DNA from: Sphingomonadales bacterium Ga0077531
GTDB taxonomy: Bacteria; Pseudomonadota; Alphaproteobacteria; Sphingomonadales; Sphingomonadaceae
Direction of reading: 5' to 3'
Length of the DNA: 64,000 nucleotides
Assembly: GCA_001464915.1 (NCBI GenBank)
Contig: LNED01000034.1
Location: 124,001 to 188,000 of the forward strand
Shown here: piece by piece, positions 56,270-64,000 of the stretch
How positions within the stretch are numbered: the stretch's first letter is position 1
Layout of the letters: the number at the start of each line of letters is the position of its first letter
Notes under the pieces: generated by a model
Database searches by the model: none
Told to the model about the DNA's origin: nothing
The model's input: the letters and a program-made list of their open reading frames with translations, nothing else
Position numbers and translations under genes: made by a program

Positions 56270-56320
56270 CTATGGAAGGGATTTTTAGGGGAATTTACGG
56301 GATAAATTGATATTATACTG
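56270..56320 (-). promoter_or_regulatory. Likely dcw promoter with GGGA repeats resembling MraZ boxes
   Basis: On the minus strand TATAAT (56312-56317) is an exact -10 box in an AT-rich island unusual for this GC-rich DNA. Just downstream of it, on the plus strand, GGGA occurs at 56278, 56289 and 56299, spaced 11 and 10 bases. MraZ of E. coli binds TGGG-type repeats at a 10-base period over the mraZ promoter. Their position over the start site would suit repression. A perfect palindrome AGGCATGCCT lies next to them (56262-56271). Confidence 0.55.
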
Positions 56321-56347
56321 ATTTTATTGATTTTATATAAACGCATA

Positions 56348-56366
56348 GAGAACCCTTAAGGCTCTC
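56348..56366 (-). terminator. Hairpin between the lipoprotein gene and the dcw promoter
   Basis: On the minus strand GAGAGCC and GGTTCTC form a 7-bp stem (one G:U) with a short TTAAG loop. It lies downstream of the lipoprotein gene that ends at 56478 and upstream of the dcw promoter, so it could insulate the two. There is no T-run. The rest of 56367-56477 shows no gene. Confidence 0.35.
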
Positions 56367-56477
56367 ATCTCACCCGATTCCAGCCGTGAAATGCCTGTAT
56401 TGCCGCGATTTCCCGCGATTTCCTGCGCGAGACTCGGGGCCGAGTCCCTGCGCTTCCCGCGCTTTCCCCGGTTTTGG

Positions 56478-57260
56478 CTATTCCAGCGCAGCGGCGATGA
56501 CCGCGACCAGCCCTGCCCCGCCTACACCCGCCAGTTCAGGATGTTCAAACAGCGCGGCATCGGCGATCAGTGTGACCCGGCCCTTGCCCACTCGGCAAAT
56601 CGCCGCCGCGCCGCCTGCGGCAGTGGTGCACCTCGCGGCGGACGGATCAACGATGGCAATGCGCCCCGCCAGCGCCAGCGGCAGCGCGGCCCCGGCCAGT
56701 TTGGCAGTGGTGACCCCCGCAGCCTGCGCTTCGTCAAAACTGACTGCCAGCCCCCACCGCTCCACCACCGGCGGGATCAGTGCCGCATCCACTGGGCGGC
56801 GCGGGTCGCCAAGTGGGATGTCGTAATCCCCCGTTAGCACTGGATCGAGCACCAGTAGCAATCGCCCTCCCTTGCGAATCCATGCATCGAGCGCGGCATT
56901 ATCCGCTGGAGACAACCCGCGCGGCTGGATCACCGCCAGCCGGGTCATACCTGCCAGCGGATCAACCTCGGGTGCATCCGGGGACAGCGCGGGAATTGGC
57001 GAAAGCGTGTCGAGCGGCACCAGCGCATTGTGCACTTCAAGCGCCTTTCGCTGCCACGGCAACGTCGCACGTCCGACGGCCAGATCGGCGATGCCCACCC
57101 CTTCCCCCCAATAGAGCGGTAGGCTCGTCATCAGGCCAAGCGTGGTTTTCGCAGCTTTTGGGGTGTCCGCCTTGTCCGCAGGCGTGGGATTGCACCCGGC
57201 CAGCGCCAGCATCGCCGCCGCCGCCCACACTTTGCTCCAGTTATTGAGCAGGCGCGGCAT
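56478..57260 (-). CDS. Predicted lipoprotein, possibly GldG-like, function unknown
   Basis: A 260-residue protein with a lipoprotein signal ending in LALAGC. After the Cys comes a linker and a Rossmann-like domain with LMTSLPLYWGEG, WIRKGGRLLLVLDPVLTGDYD and GKGRVTLIADAALFEHPEL. The middle resembles the GldG or ThuA-like part of ABC-associated proteins, but I hold that weakly. The start MPRLLNN at 57258-57260 gives a normal signal length. It overlaps the upstream membrane-protein gene by 20 bases and forms an operon with it and the cysK-like gene. Confidence 0.68.
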   Translation of the reverse strand: MPRLLNNWSKVWAAAAMLALAGCNPTPADKADTPKAAKTTLGLMTSLPLYWGEGVGIADLAVGRATLPWQRKALEVHNALVPLDTLSPIPALSPDAPEVDPLAGMTRLAVIQPRGLSPADNAALDAWIRKGGRLLLVLDPVLTGDYDIPLGDPRRPVDAALIPPVVERWGLAVSFDEAQAAGVTTAKLAGAALPLALAGRIAIVDPSAARCTTAAGGAAAICRVGKGRVTLIADAALFEHPELAGVGGAGLVAVIAAALE

Positions 57261-57660
57261 TGGCCGGGGGTGGCGGAGTATCGAGCACCATCGTCGGTGA
57301 AGGGCTCGGCTGGGCGGCGATATCGGGCACCACGCCCGCATCGGCGAGCGGATTGGCCTGCGATGGTTCGGGCATGGGTTCGGTGGTCGGCGCAGCTTCG
57401 GGCGCGGCGGAATCCTCGGTCAGATCAGCCTGACTGCCGATGATACTGGCGAGGCCGACCAGCAGCACCATCGCGCCGATCCCGAATAGCCCGACCTGCA
57501 CCCGCTGGATCGCTTCGGCGCGGGCCTGACCGATAGGCCCGATATCATTGCCATCGCTGGCCGGCTGATCCGCAGTCAGGCCCGACCGGTCACGCCCCGG
57601 CCCAAACAGGCTGCGCTGGTTCATGCCGCGTAGCCGATCGCGCAGCGAAGGACGGCTCAT
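57241..57660 (-). CDS. Small single-span membrane protein, function unknown
   Basis: A 139-residue protein with a basic, cytoplasmic N-terminal 55 residues (RPSLRDRLRGM), one transmembrane segment (VGLFGIGAMVLLVGLASIIG) and an acidic, Pro/Ala-rich periplasmic tail. No family was recognised. The ATG at 57658-57660 overlaps the stop of the cysK-like gene (ATGA), and its end overlaps the lipoprotein gene by 20 bases. It may help place the following lipoprotein, which is only inference from coupling. Confidence 0.68.
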   Translation of the reverse strand: MSRPSLRDRLRGMNQRSLFGPGRDRSGLTADQPASDGNDIGPIGQARAEAIQRVQVGLFGIGAMVLLVGLASIIGSQADLTEDSAAPEAAPTTEPMPEPSQANPLADAGVVPDIAAQPSPSPTMVLDTPPPPANAAPAQ

Positions 57661-58685
57661 ACGCCGTGCCCTTTCGCCGGGATCAGCCAATCGAACACTG
57701 GCAGTTCCTTCGCGCTAAGCCATTCGGCATTGTACAGTGTCGAGAGATAACGAAACCCGGTGTCGCACAGGATCGTGACGACCTGCGGGTTAGCGCGGCC
57801 TTCGGCCACCAGCTCCCGGCCCAGCATCACCGCGCCTGCGACATTGATGCCCGATGACAGGCCAAGGCACAGACCTTCGTCCTTGAGTAGGCGGGCGACC
57901 CACATCAGCCCCTCTTCGTCGCTGATGCGGTATTGCGTGTCGATCGGTGCGCCTTCGAGATTGGCGGTGATGCGCCCCTGCCCGATGCCTTCGGCGACCG
58001 AGGAACCTTCCGCCTTCAGCTCACCGTGGGCGTAGTAATTGTACAGCGCCGCGCCGTATGGGTCGGTCAGCGCGATACGGATGTTTTCGTCCAAGGCCTT
58101 AAGGCCAAGGCCCACGCCCGCAATCGTCCCGCCAGTGCCTGCCGCGCAGGTAAAGCCATCGACGCGCCCGCCCAATTGCTCCCAAATTTCGGGCGCGGTG
58201 CCTTCGATATGGGCGCGGCGGTTGGCGATATTGTCGAACTGATTGGCCCAAACCGCGCCAGGCGTTTCTTCCGCCAGACGGCGCGAGGTGTGGACGAAGT
58301 GGCCGGGGTTGGCGAATTTGGTCGGCGGCACCAGCACCAGTTCAGCGCCCAATGCCCGCAACGTGTCCATTTTCTCTTTGGACTGATTGTCGGGCATGAC
58401 GATGATCGTCTTGTACCCCTTGGCATTGGCGACCAGCGCAATGCCGATGCCAGTGTTGCCCGCCGTGCCTTCGACCACGGTGCCGCCCGGCAGCAGTTCG
58501 CCGCGATTTTCGGCATCGCGGATGATCCACAGCGCCGCGCGGTCTTTGACCGAGGAGCCGGGGTTGGCAAATTCGCACTTGCCGAAAATGTCGCAGCCCG
58601 CCGCTTCGCTGGGGCCTGCAAGCCGGACGATGGGAGTGTTGCCGATAAGCGCGAGCGTATCGCCAAAAGGCTTGGTGATGTTCAT
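57657..58685 (-). CDS. Cysteine synthase A family protein
   Basis: A 342-residue PLP enzyme of the fold-type II group. The cofactor Lys is in NPGSSVKDRAALWI, followed by the substrate loop VEGTAGNTGIGIALVA and the phosphate-binding loop AAGTGGTIAGVG. The family normally joins O-acetylserine with sulfide to give cysteine. That would use the sulfide made by the cysHI operon at 22-26 kb. It is slightly longer than E. coli CysK (323) and carries TAGNTG rather than TSGNTG, so a related activity such as cystathionine synthesis is possible. Confidence 0.88.
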   Translation of the reverse strand: MNITKPFGDTLALIGNTPIVRLAGPSEAAGCDIFGKCEFANPGSSVKDRAALWIIRDAENRGELLPGGTVVEGTAGNTGIGIALVANAKGYKTIIVMPDNQSKEKMDTLRALGAELVLVPPTKFANPGHFVHTSRRLAEETPGAVWANQFDNIANRRAHIEGTAPEIWEQLGGRVDGFTCAAGTGGTIAGVGLGLKALDENIRIALTDPYGAALYNYYAHGELKAEGSSVAEGIGQGRITANLEGAPIDTQYRISDEEGLMWVARLLKDEGLCLGLSSGINVAGAVMLGRELVAEGRANPQVVTILCDTGFRYLSTLYNAEWLSAKELPVFDWLIPAKGHGV

Positions 58686-58737
58686 GAGACGTGAATTAGG
58701 CGCTCATGCGGCTGGCTGCAATGTCCAAGTCCAGGGT

Positions 58738-59109
58738 TCAGGCGGTGAGTGCCAGTAACACCTCGACCTCGCTGCCTTCGACTATATTCTCGGCCTTGCG
58801 CACCGCCGCCTTGATCGGCAGCAACCAGCCGCCCGCCTGCTTTGATGGAAACAGCGAGGTGCGCCATGTCGTGCCGCCAATCGCGGCCTCGACATAGACC
58901 GATCCCCATGCGGCGGCGTTGACGGCGTGGGCGCGGATCGCCTGCGCGGTGTCGCCGTCGATGGTCAGGAAATACCAGCTGCCTTTGGTTGGCGCGCCGG
59001 CGCTTCCCTGCCACAGCCAAACGAGACCACGCACCTTCCACGGCCCAGCCGAACCGTCAGGTGCGTGCCCCAGCTCGTCGCGCAGGAACCGGGCCAGATC
59101 ATCGTCCAC
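58738..59109 (-). CDS. DUF1905-like protein
   Basis: A 123-residue soluble protein. Landmarks typical of DUF1905 are SWYFLTIDGDTAQAIRA, GSVYVEAAIGGTTWRTSLFP and WLLPIKAAVRKAENI. These small beta-barrel proteins are widespread and of unknown function. The GTG start at 59107-59109 is used; no ATG fits. It lies between ferredoxin and the cysK-like gene on the same strand. Confidence 0.78.
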   Translation of the reverse strand: MDDDLARFLRDELGHAPDGSAGPWKVRGLVWLWQGSAGAPTKGSWYFLTIDGDTAQAIRAHAVNAAAWGSVYVEAAIGGTTWRTSLFPSKQAGGWLLPIKAAVRKAENIVEGSEVEVLLALTA

Positions 59110-59134
59110 CGGCCTGTTCCCCGCGCTAATGCAA

Positions 59135-59452
59135 TCAATCTTCGGGGGCGATCGTCACGTGCAGCCCATCCAGCGCGGCGCTGAACGGGATCTGGCACGA
59201 CAGGCGGCTGGTGGGCGCGCGGTGATCCGAGGATTCGAGCAGATCGTCCTCGTCTTCGCTCATCTTCGGCAGCAGTTCCGCGAAGGCCGGATCGACATGC
59301 ACGTGGCACGTCGCGCACGAACAGCACCCGCCGCACAGCGCCAGCAGTTCGTCAAAGCCATTGTCGCGGATCGCTTCCATAACGGTCAGGCCATCATCGA
59401 CCTCGATCTCGCTGGTTTCGCCTTCGCGGTTGGTGACGACCAGTCTGGGCAT
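59135..59452 (-). CDS. [2Fe-2S] ferredoxin, adrenodoxin type
   Basis: A 105-residue electron carrier. The cluster motif [14 protein letters not shown] is of the adrenodoxin/FdxB kind, and a distal Cys (RLSCQI) supplies the fourth ligand. Such ferredoxins serve P450s, dioxygenases or Fe-S assembly. The ATG at 59450-59452 (MPRLVVTN) is favoured over a longer frame to 59542. It is divergent from the DNA glycosylase gene. It might donate electrons to sulfite reductase, which lacks CysJ here, but nothing ties them directly. Confidence 0.92.
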   Translation of the reverse strand: MPRLVVTNREGETSEIEVDDGLTVMEAIRDNGFDELLALCGGCCSCATCHVHVDPAFAELLPKMSEDEDDLLESSDHRAPTSRLSCQIPFSAALDGLHVTIAPED

Positions 59453-59558
59453 GGAGTTGGGTTCCTTTTGGGCTATTGCGCGCAAGAAAATGCGCCGAGA
59501 GAGTGTGCTGCGGCTGCTAAGATAGTTGGACGCGCAAGGCAAGTTAAGGAAAGTGGCA

Positions 59559-60176
59559 GTGGGACTGACAGCGGAAAAATTGCGCGAAGACTTGGATGCG
59601 CTGGCGGCGCGTGAACCGCAGCTGGCAAGCGCGCTGATCCGCGTCGGCTATCCGCAAGCGCGGATACGCAACCCTGGTTTCGAGACGCTGCTGCGCACCA
59701 TTGTCGGCCAGCAGGTCTCGGTCGCAGCGGCAGCATCGGTGTGGAACAAGCTGGAGGCAGAACTGGGCGCAGGGTTCGCTCCCACCGATCTGCTCGAACG
59801 CGATTTCGACGCCCTGCGCGCCTGCGGCTTGTCGCGCCAGAAACAAGGCTATGCGCGGAGCCTGTGCGAAATGGTCGCGGCAGGAGAACTCGATTTCGGC
59901 ACCCTGCCAGCCGATGACGAGGAGGCGATCGAACTGCTCACCCGGATCAAGGGGATCGGGCGCTGGTCGGCGGAGATTTACCTGCTGTTTGCCGAAGGTC
60001 GCCCCGATATCTGGCCCGCCGGTGATCTTGCGGTGCAGGAAGGGGTTAAGCGATTGCTCTACCTTGAAGAGCGTCCTTCCGAAAAGGCCACCCGCCAGCT
60101 TGCGCAAGCCTGGTCACCACAGCGCGGCAGCATGGCGATCTTCACCTGGCATTTCTACGCCAACCCGGCGCTTTGA
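59559..60176 (+). CDS. DNA-3-methyladenine glycosylase (AlkA-like, HhH-GPD)
   Basis: A 205-residue base-excision repair enzyme of the HhH-GPD superfamily. The helix-hairpin-helix is [18 protein letters not shown], and the catalytic Asp follows in [11 protein letters not shown]. There is no [4Fe-4S] Cys cluster, which separates it from MutY/Nth. It removes alkylated bases. The GTG at 59559 is favoured because AAGGA lies eight bases upstream; in-frame starts at 59526 and 59553 are alternatives. Confidence 0.9.
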   Translation: MGLTAEKLREDLDALAAREPQLASALIRVGYPQARIRNPGFETLLRTIVGQQVSVAAAASVWNKLEAELGAGFAPTDLLERDFDALRACGLSRQKQGYARSLCEMVAAGELDFGTLPADDEEAIELLTRIKGIGRWSAEIYLLFAEGRPDIWPAGDLAVQEGVKRLLYLEERPSEKATRQLAQAWSPQRGSMAIFTWHFYANPAL

Positions 60177-60271
60177 TCAGAGCTGTAACTGGCGACGCTT
60201 GAACATCTCGCATCTGCGTATTACCTGCACAACACACCAGATGAAACCGACTTGAAGGGGAGACTAAAGTC

Positions 60272-62359
60272 ATGGCGTCATTCAATCACATCCGGAACCT
60301 GTGCCTGACCACAGTGGCGGCGAGCGTGCTCGCCATGCCGACCGCCGGGTTCGCCGATAATCACGTTGCCAAAGATGGAACTGCCATGATGACTGCCAAG
60401 ATGACGGAAAGCCAAGCCGCCCCGATGATCCCGCGTGAGACGCTGTTCGGCAACCCGGTGCGCGCGGCGGGCCAGATCAGCCCGGATGGCAAGTGGCTCA
60501 GCTGGCTCGCACCCAAGGACGGAGTGATGAACATCTGGGTCACGTCGATTAACGACCCGAATGGCGGCAAGGCGATCACCAGCGCGACCGACCGTCCGAT
60601 CCGCCAGCATTTCTGGTCGCCCGATTCCAGCGGCGTGATGTATATTCAGGACAAGGGCGGAGATGAGAATTTCCTGCTCTACAAAATCGACGTCGCCACC
60701 GGCGCGGAAACCACGCTGACCCCGTTTGAAAAGACTCGGGTGCAGATCGTGGGTGCATCGACCACCGCCAAAGACAAGCTACTGCTCGGCCTCAACAACC
60801 GCGATCCGCGGTTTCACGATGTCCATCTGCTCGATCTGACCACCGGCAAGCTGACGTTGGTGTTGGAGAACAACTCCTATGCCGGGTTCATGGCCGATGA
60901 CACGCTGACCCTGCGCATGGCGCAGCGTCAAAACGCCGTCGGGGGCACCGATTATTTCCGCGTTGTGGGCAACGTGGTCGAGGCGGAGCCGTTCGAAACT
61001 TCGGCGATGGAAGATTCGCTCAGCACTGCGCCAGCCGGCTACACCTCGGATGGCAGCACGCTGTACTGGATCGACAGCCGTGACCGTAACACTGCCGCGC
61101 TGATCGCGCAGGACACCGCCACCGGTGAAAAGCGGGTGCTGGCCGAGGACGCCAAGGCTGACATCGGCAACACCCTGCGCGATCCGGTGACGGGTGTGGT
61201 TGAGGCCTATGCGGTCAATTACCTCAAGAACGAATGGACCGCGATCGATCCTGCCATCGGCGCCTCGCTCGATTTCCTGAAAGGCCGGCTCGAAGGCCAG
61301 TTCGGCGTCGCCAGCCGGACTGAGGATGACAGCATCTGGATCGTCGCCAATGATCCGCTGGTGAAGCCCGCCGCAAGCTACATCTACGACCGCAAGGCGG
61401 GGACGCTAACCCCGTTCTACACCTCGCGCCCGGCGCTCGAAGGGATGCCACTGCAACCGATGCACCCGCGCGAAATCGCCAGCCGCGACGGGTTGATCCT
61501 GCCGTCCTACCTCACCTTGCCGCCGGGCAGCGACAGCGACGGCGATGGCAAGCCCGATACGGCCGTGCCGATGGTGCTGCTGGTGCACGGCGGGCCGTGG
61601 GCGCGTGACGGCTATGGCTTCAATTCCACCCACCAGATGCTCGCCAATCGCGGTTATGCGGTGCTCAGCGTCAATTTCCGCGGCTCGACCGGGTTCGGCA
61701 AGGATTTTACCAACGCCGGGAACCTCGAATGGGGCCTGAAGATGCACGACGATCTGATCGACGCGGTCGATTGGGCCGTGGCCGAAGGCATCGCGCAGGA
61801 TGACAAGGTGGCGATCATGGGCGGGTCCTACGGCGGCTACGCCACGTTGGCCGGTCTCACGTTCACACCGGACAAATTCGCCTGCGGGGTCGACATCGTC
61901 GGCCCGTCGAACCTTGAAACGCTGCTCAAGACCATCCCGCCGTATTGGGCACCGCTGGTCAAGCAGTTCCACGACCGGATGGGTGATCCGAACACCGAAG
62001 AAGGCCTCGCGCTGCTGCGTGCCGCCAGCCCGCTTTACAAGGCGGACAAGATCGTAAAGCCGCTGCTGATCGGTCAGGGCGCGAATGATCCGCGCGTGGC
62101 GCAGGCGGAAAGCGATCAGATCGTCACCGCAATGAAGGCGGCGGGAATCCCGGTCACTTACGTGCTCTATCCCGATGAAGGCCACGGCTTTGCCCGGCCG
62201 GAAAACAACATTGCATTCTATGCCATAGCCGAGAATTTCCTCTCGACCTGCATCGGCGGACGGGCTGAGCCGGTGGGCGATGCGCTCGCCCCATCAAGCG
62301 CGCAGATCGTTGAAGGCGCGCAGCACGTGAAAGGACTGTCGGCAATGCTTGGGGGATAG
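60272..62359 (+). CDS. Exported S9-family (prolyl oligopeptidase-like) peptidase
   Basis: A 695-residue serine peptidase with a signal peptide (TTVAASVLAMPTAGFA) and an N-terminal beta-propeller (about 60-400). The C-terminal alpha/beta hydrolase domain has the nucleophile in GGSYGGYAT, Asp in GANDPRV and His in DEGHGF. It probably trims peptides in the periplasm as an acylaminoacyl- or dipeptidyl-peptidase type enzyme. At the start of the hydrolase domain a short insert, DSDGDGKPD, looks like a calcium-binding loop. It stands alone upstream of the SDR gene. Confidence 0.93.
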   Translation: MASFNHIRNLCLTTVAASVLAMPTAGFADNHVAKDGTAMMTAKMTESQAAPMIPRETLFGNPVRAAGQISPDGKWLSWLAPKDGVMNIWVTSINDPNGGKAITSATDRPIRQHFWSPDSSGVMYIQDKGGDENFLLYKIDVATGAETTLTPFEKTRVQIVGASTTAKDKLLLGLNNRDPRFHDVHLLDLTTGKLTLVLENNSYAGFMADDTLTLRMAQRQNAVGGTDYFRVVGNVVEAEPFETSAMEDSLSTAPAGYTSDGSTLYWIDSRDRNTAALIAQDTATGEKRVLAEDAKADIGNTLRDPVTGVVEAYAVNYLKNEWTAIDPAIGASLDFLKGRLEGQFGVASRTEDDSIWIVANDPLVKPAASYIYDRKAGTLTPFYTSRPALEGMPLQPMHPREIASRDGLILPSYLTLPPGSDSDGDGKPDTAVPMVLLVHGGPWARDGYGFNSTHQMLANRGYAVLSVNFRGSTGFGKDFTNAGNLEWGLKMHDDLIDAVDWAVAEGIAQDDKVAIMGGSYGGYATLAGLTFTPDKFACGVDIVGPSNLETLLKTIPPYWAPLVKQFHDRMGDPNTEEGLALLRAASPLYKADKIVKPLLIGQGANDPRVAQAESDQIVTAMKAAGIPVTYVLYPDEGHGFARPENNIAFYAIAENFLSTCIGGRAEPVGDALAPSSAQIVEGAQHVKGLSAMLGG

Positions 62360-62431
62360 TGGTGATGCGCTGCTGACAATCACGACGGGTCGCTCTAGAC
62401 AGTTGCAAAACGCAATCGAGAGGGGAATTTC

Positions 62432-63244
62432 ATGAGCCAGCAGCGCAGCATCTTCATCACCGGCGGCGCGTCCGGCATCGGCCGCGCCGTCGCGCAGCAT
62501 TTCGCGGCACGTGGGTGGTTCGTCGGGGTGGCCGATATCAACGAAGCCGGGATGGCGGAAACGCTCGGGCTGATCGCGGGCGAGGCGAAGTGGTCAGGCA
62601 CGCTTGACGTGCGCGACCGGGCGGCGTGGGATGCGGCGCTCACGGCATTCAGCACAGCAGCGGGCGGGCGGATCGACGTAATGGTCAACAATGCCGGGAT
62701 CGGCACCGGCGGTCCCCTGGCCGAACTGGGCAAGGAAGAAATCGACCGCTGCCTCGACATCAATCTGCGGGGGGTGCTGTATGGCGCGCAGGCGGTCTAT
62801 CCGTTCCTGAAGGCGAGCGCGCCGGGATCAGCGCTGGTCAATATCGCCAGCGCGGCAGGGATCACCGGCGGCAGCGGGATGAGCGTTTACAGCGCCACCA
62901 AGTTCGGGGTGCGCGGGATCGCCGAAAGCCTCGATGCCGAATGGGCGCCTGATGGGATCAAGGTCTCGTCGATCTGCCCAAGCTTCATCGACACCCCGCT
63001 GCTCGACGGAACGGGCAACCGCAACACGAATGAAAACATCCGCACCCGCGTCACCGCTGCCGGGCTGGAAATCACCCCGGTGGAGCAAGTCGCCGAAGCA
63101 GTGTGGAATGCGGTCCACGGCGACGAACTGCACTATCTGGTCGGCAAAACCGCGCGCCAGCTCGCCTTTGCCAAACGCTGGATGCCGGGCAAGGTGCGCA
63201 AACAGCAACGCGCCGCAGGACGGCAGGGGTTGCTGGGGAAGTAG
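62432..63244 (+). CDS. Classical SDR-family oxidoreductase
   Basis: A 270-residue NAD(P)(H) dehydrogenase. The cofactor motif is TGGASGIGRAVA, NNAG follows near residue 90, and the catalytic Ser and YSATK (Tyr-x3-Lys) are present with ICPSFIDTPL after them. The Asp in VADIN after the second strand suggests NAD(H). The substrate is unknown. The start ATG 62432 has GAGAGGGG nearby. It is convergent with phhB, with no gap between the stop codons. Confidence 0.9.
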   Translation: MSQQRSIFITGGASGIGRAVAQHFAARGWFVGVADINEAGMAETLGLIAGEAKWSGTLDVRDRAAWDAALTAFSTAAGGRIDVMVNNAGIGTGGPLAELGKEEIDRCLDINLRGVLYGAQAVYPFLKASAPGSALVNIASAAGITGGSGMSVYSATKFGVRGIAESLDAEWAPDGIKVSSICPSFIDTPLLDGTGNRNTNENIRTRVTAAGLEITPVEQVAEAVWNAVHGDELHYLVGKTARQLAFAKRWMPGKVRKQQRAAGRQGLLGK

Positions 63245-63547
63245 CTAAGCCACGATTTCATCAATCGCACGCGCCAGTTTGGCATCGCGCTGCGAAAGCC
63301 CGCCGGTCTCGCCTGCGTCATGGGTGGTTAGCGTAATTTCCACCTTGGCGTAGACGTTGAACCATTCGGGGTGGTGATCCTGCGATTCGGCGAGCAGCGC
63401 GACGCGGGACATGAAGCCCCAGGCTTGCGAAAAATCCTTGAACTGGAACGTCCGCGTGATCGCTTTGCCTTCGCGCGCGAGGCTCCATTCGGGGTGCTCG
63501 CTGAGCAACTGCGTGATTTCGGCGGCGTCGAGTTCGGGGACGGACAT
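63245..63547 (-). CDS. phhB: Pterin-4a-carbinolamine dehydratase
   Basis: A 100-residue protein with the PCD active-site motif [27 protein letters not shown], seen as DHHPEW and a following THD (catalytic histidines). It recycles 4a-hydroxytetrahydrobiopterin in aromatic amino acid hydroxylation. No phenylalanine hydroxylase gene is in the window. The start ATG 63545-63547 gives [10 protein letters not shown], the usual N terminus. Confidence 0.94.
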   Translation of the reverse strand: MSVPELDAAEITQLLSEHPEWSLAREGKAITRTFQFKDFSQAWGFMSRVALLAESQDHHPEWFNVYAKVEITLTTHDAGETGGLSQRDAKLARAIDEIVA

Positions 63548-63611
63548 GGGGGTGCTCCGGCAAAAGGGGTCGCTTGTTTGCAGGCGCTCTTTTCCCTAAC
63601 GCGTCAAGCCA

Positions 63612-64000
63612 ATGCAAGCCCCGTCCCCCTCCCTGTCCGCGCATGATCTGGCCTGCCGCCGGGGTGAGCGGCTGCTGTTCCGGCGGCTGTCGTTTACGCT
63701 CGAAGCGGGCGCGGCGTGCCATGTGACGGGCGCGAATGGCGCGGGCAAGACGACCCTGATCCGCGCGCTGGCGGGGCTGACCACGCCCTATGCGGGCACG
63801 GTAGCGCGCGAAGGCGCGCTGGGCTTGCTGGATGAACGCTCCGGGCTCGATCCCGATCTGCCTTTGGGCCGCGCGTTGGCGTTCTGGGCTCAGATCGACG
63901 GACTAGGCTTCCTCGCGCAGGAAAGCTGCTGCGACCGGCTAGGCCTTGGCAACTTGCTCGAAGTGCCGGTGCGCTATCTTTCAACCGGGCAGAAGAAACG
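63612..64000 (+). CDS. ccmA: Heme exporter ATP-binding protein CcmA, N-terminal part (cut by window end)
   Basis: The first 129 codons of an ABC ATPase. Walker A is TGANGAGKTTLIRAL, and the ABC signature YLSTGQKKR reaches the window end. The short Q-loop region and the LSTGQKKR form (rather than LSGGQ) are typical of CcmA, which with CcmB exports heme-linked material for cytochrome c maturation. ATG 63612 starts MQAPSPSL. ccmB would be expected just outside the window. Confidence 0.88.
   Translation, partial: MQAPSPSLSAHDLACRRGERLLFRRLSFTLEAGAACHVTGANGAGKTTLIRALAGLTTPYAGTVAREGALGLLDERSGLDPDLPLGRALAFWAQIDGLGFLAQESCCDRLGLGNLLEVPVRYLSTGQKK

Overview
The window is a gene-dense, GC-rich stretch of a bacterial chromosome. 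It reads as an alphaproteobacterium of the order Sphingomonadales, most likely the Erythrobacteraceae (Erythrobacter/Porphyrobacter type). The reasons are the uninterrupted alphaproteobacterial division and cell-wall (dcw) cluster ending in ftsQ-ftsA-ftsZ, the DUF2849-cysI-DUF934-cysH sulfate-assimilation operon, and large fused malonyl-CoA reductase and propionyl-CoA synthase genes of the kind known from Erythrobacter and Porphyrobacter strains. I count 54 protein genes (two cut by the window ends), two tRNA genes, one cobalamin riboswitch and several candidate control sites and hairpin repeats. I saw no insertion sequence, prophage, CRISPR array, rRNA or photosynthesis gene.

Layout. 1-4050: end of a glycosyltransferase, a padR regulator with a small membrane protein, rarA, a DUF429-like gene and tRNA-Thr. 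4124-14343 (minus strand): pcs, mcr and accA in transcription order. 14662-16857: a PAS-GGDEF-EAL-PilZ c-di-GMP enzyme, divergent from pcs, followed by a parS-like site. 16925-21839: queF, a proline-rich anchored protein, sseA, metC and an mscS channel gene. 21907-25811: the siroheme and sulfite operon cobA-DUF2849-cysI-DUF934-cysH. 25808-31342 (minus): a btuB-like receptor behind a B12 riboswitch, then obgE, proB and an extended SDR gene. 31595-36769: tRNA-Ala, a lipoprotein, a BAX-inhibitor-like protein, proC, a ybjN-like gene and a TPR/SPOR protein. 36860-56089 (minus): the dcw cluster from mraZ to ftsZ. 56478-64000: an uncharacterised lipoprotein, a small membrane protein, a cysK-like gene, DUF1905, ferredoxin, DNA glycosylase, S9 peptidase, SDR, phhB and the start of ccmA.

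How the genes work together. The most striking locus is accA-mcr-pcs. AccA is part of the enzyme that makes malonyl-CoA. Mcr reduces malonyl-CoA to 3-hydroxypropionate with NADPH, and Pcs converts 3-hydroxypropionate to propionyl-CoA. This is the reductive half of the first cycle of the 3-hydroxypropionate bicycle of Chloroflexus, sitting in a proteobacterium as one co-directional block. Propionyl-CoA is normally assimilated through B12-dependent methylmalonyl-CoA mutase. A B12-riboswitch-controlled TonB receptor lies 17 kb away, which fits that need but does not prove a link. The sulfur operon supplies siroheme, reduces APS or PAPS and sulfite, and is complemented by cysK-like and metC genes. 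In the dcw cluster nearly every junction is a stop/start overlap. Its promoter carries GGGA repeats that could be MraZ boxes, and ftsZ has its own leader with a perfect DnaA box.
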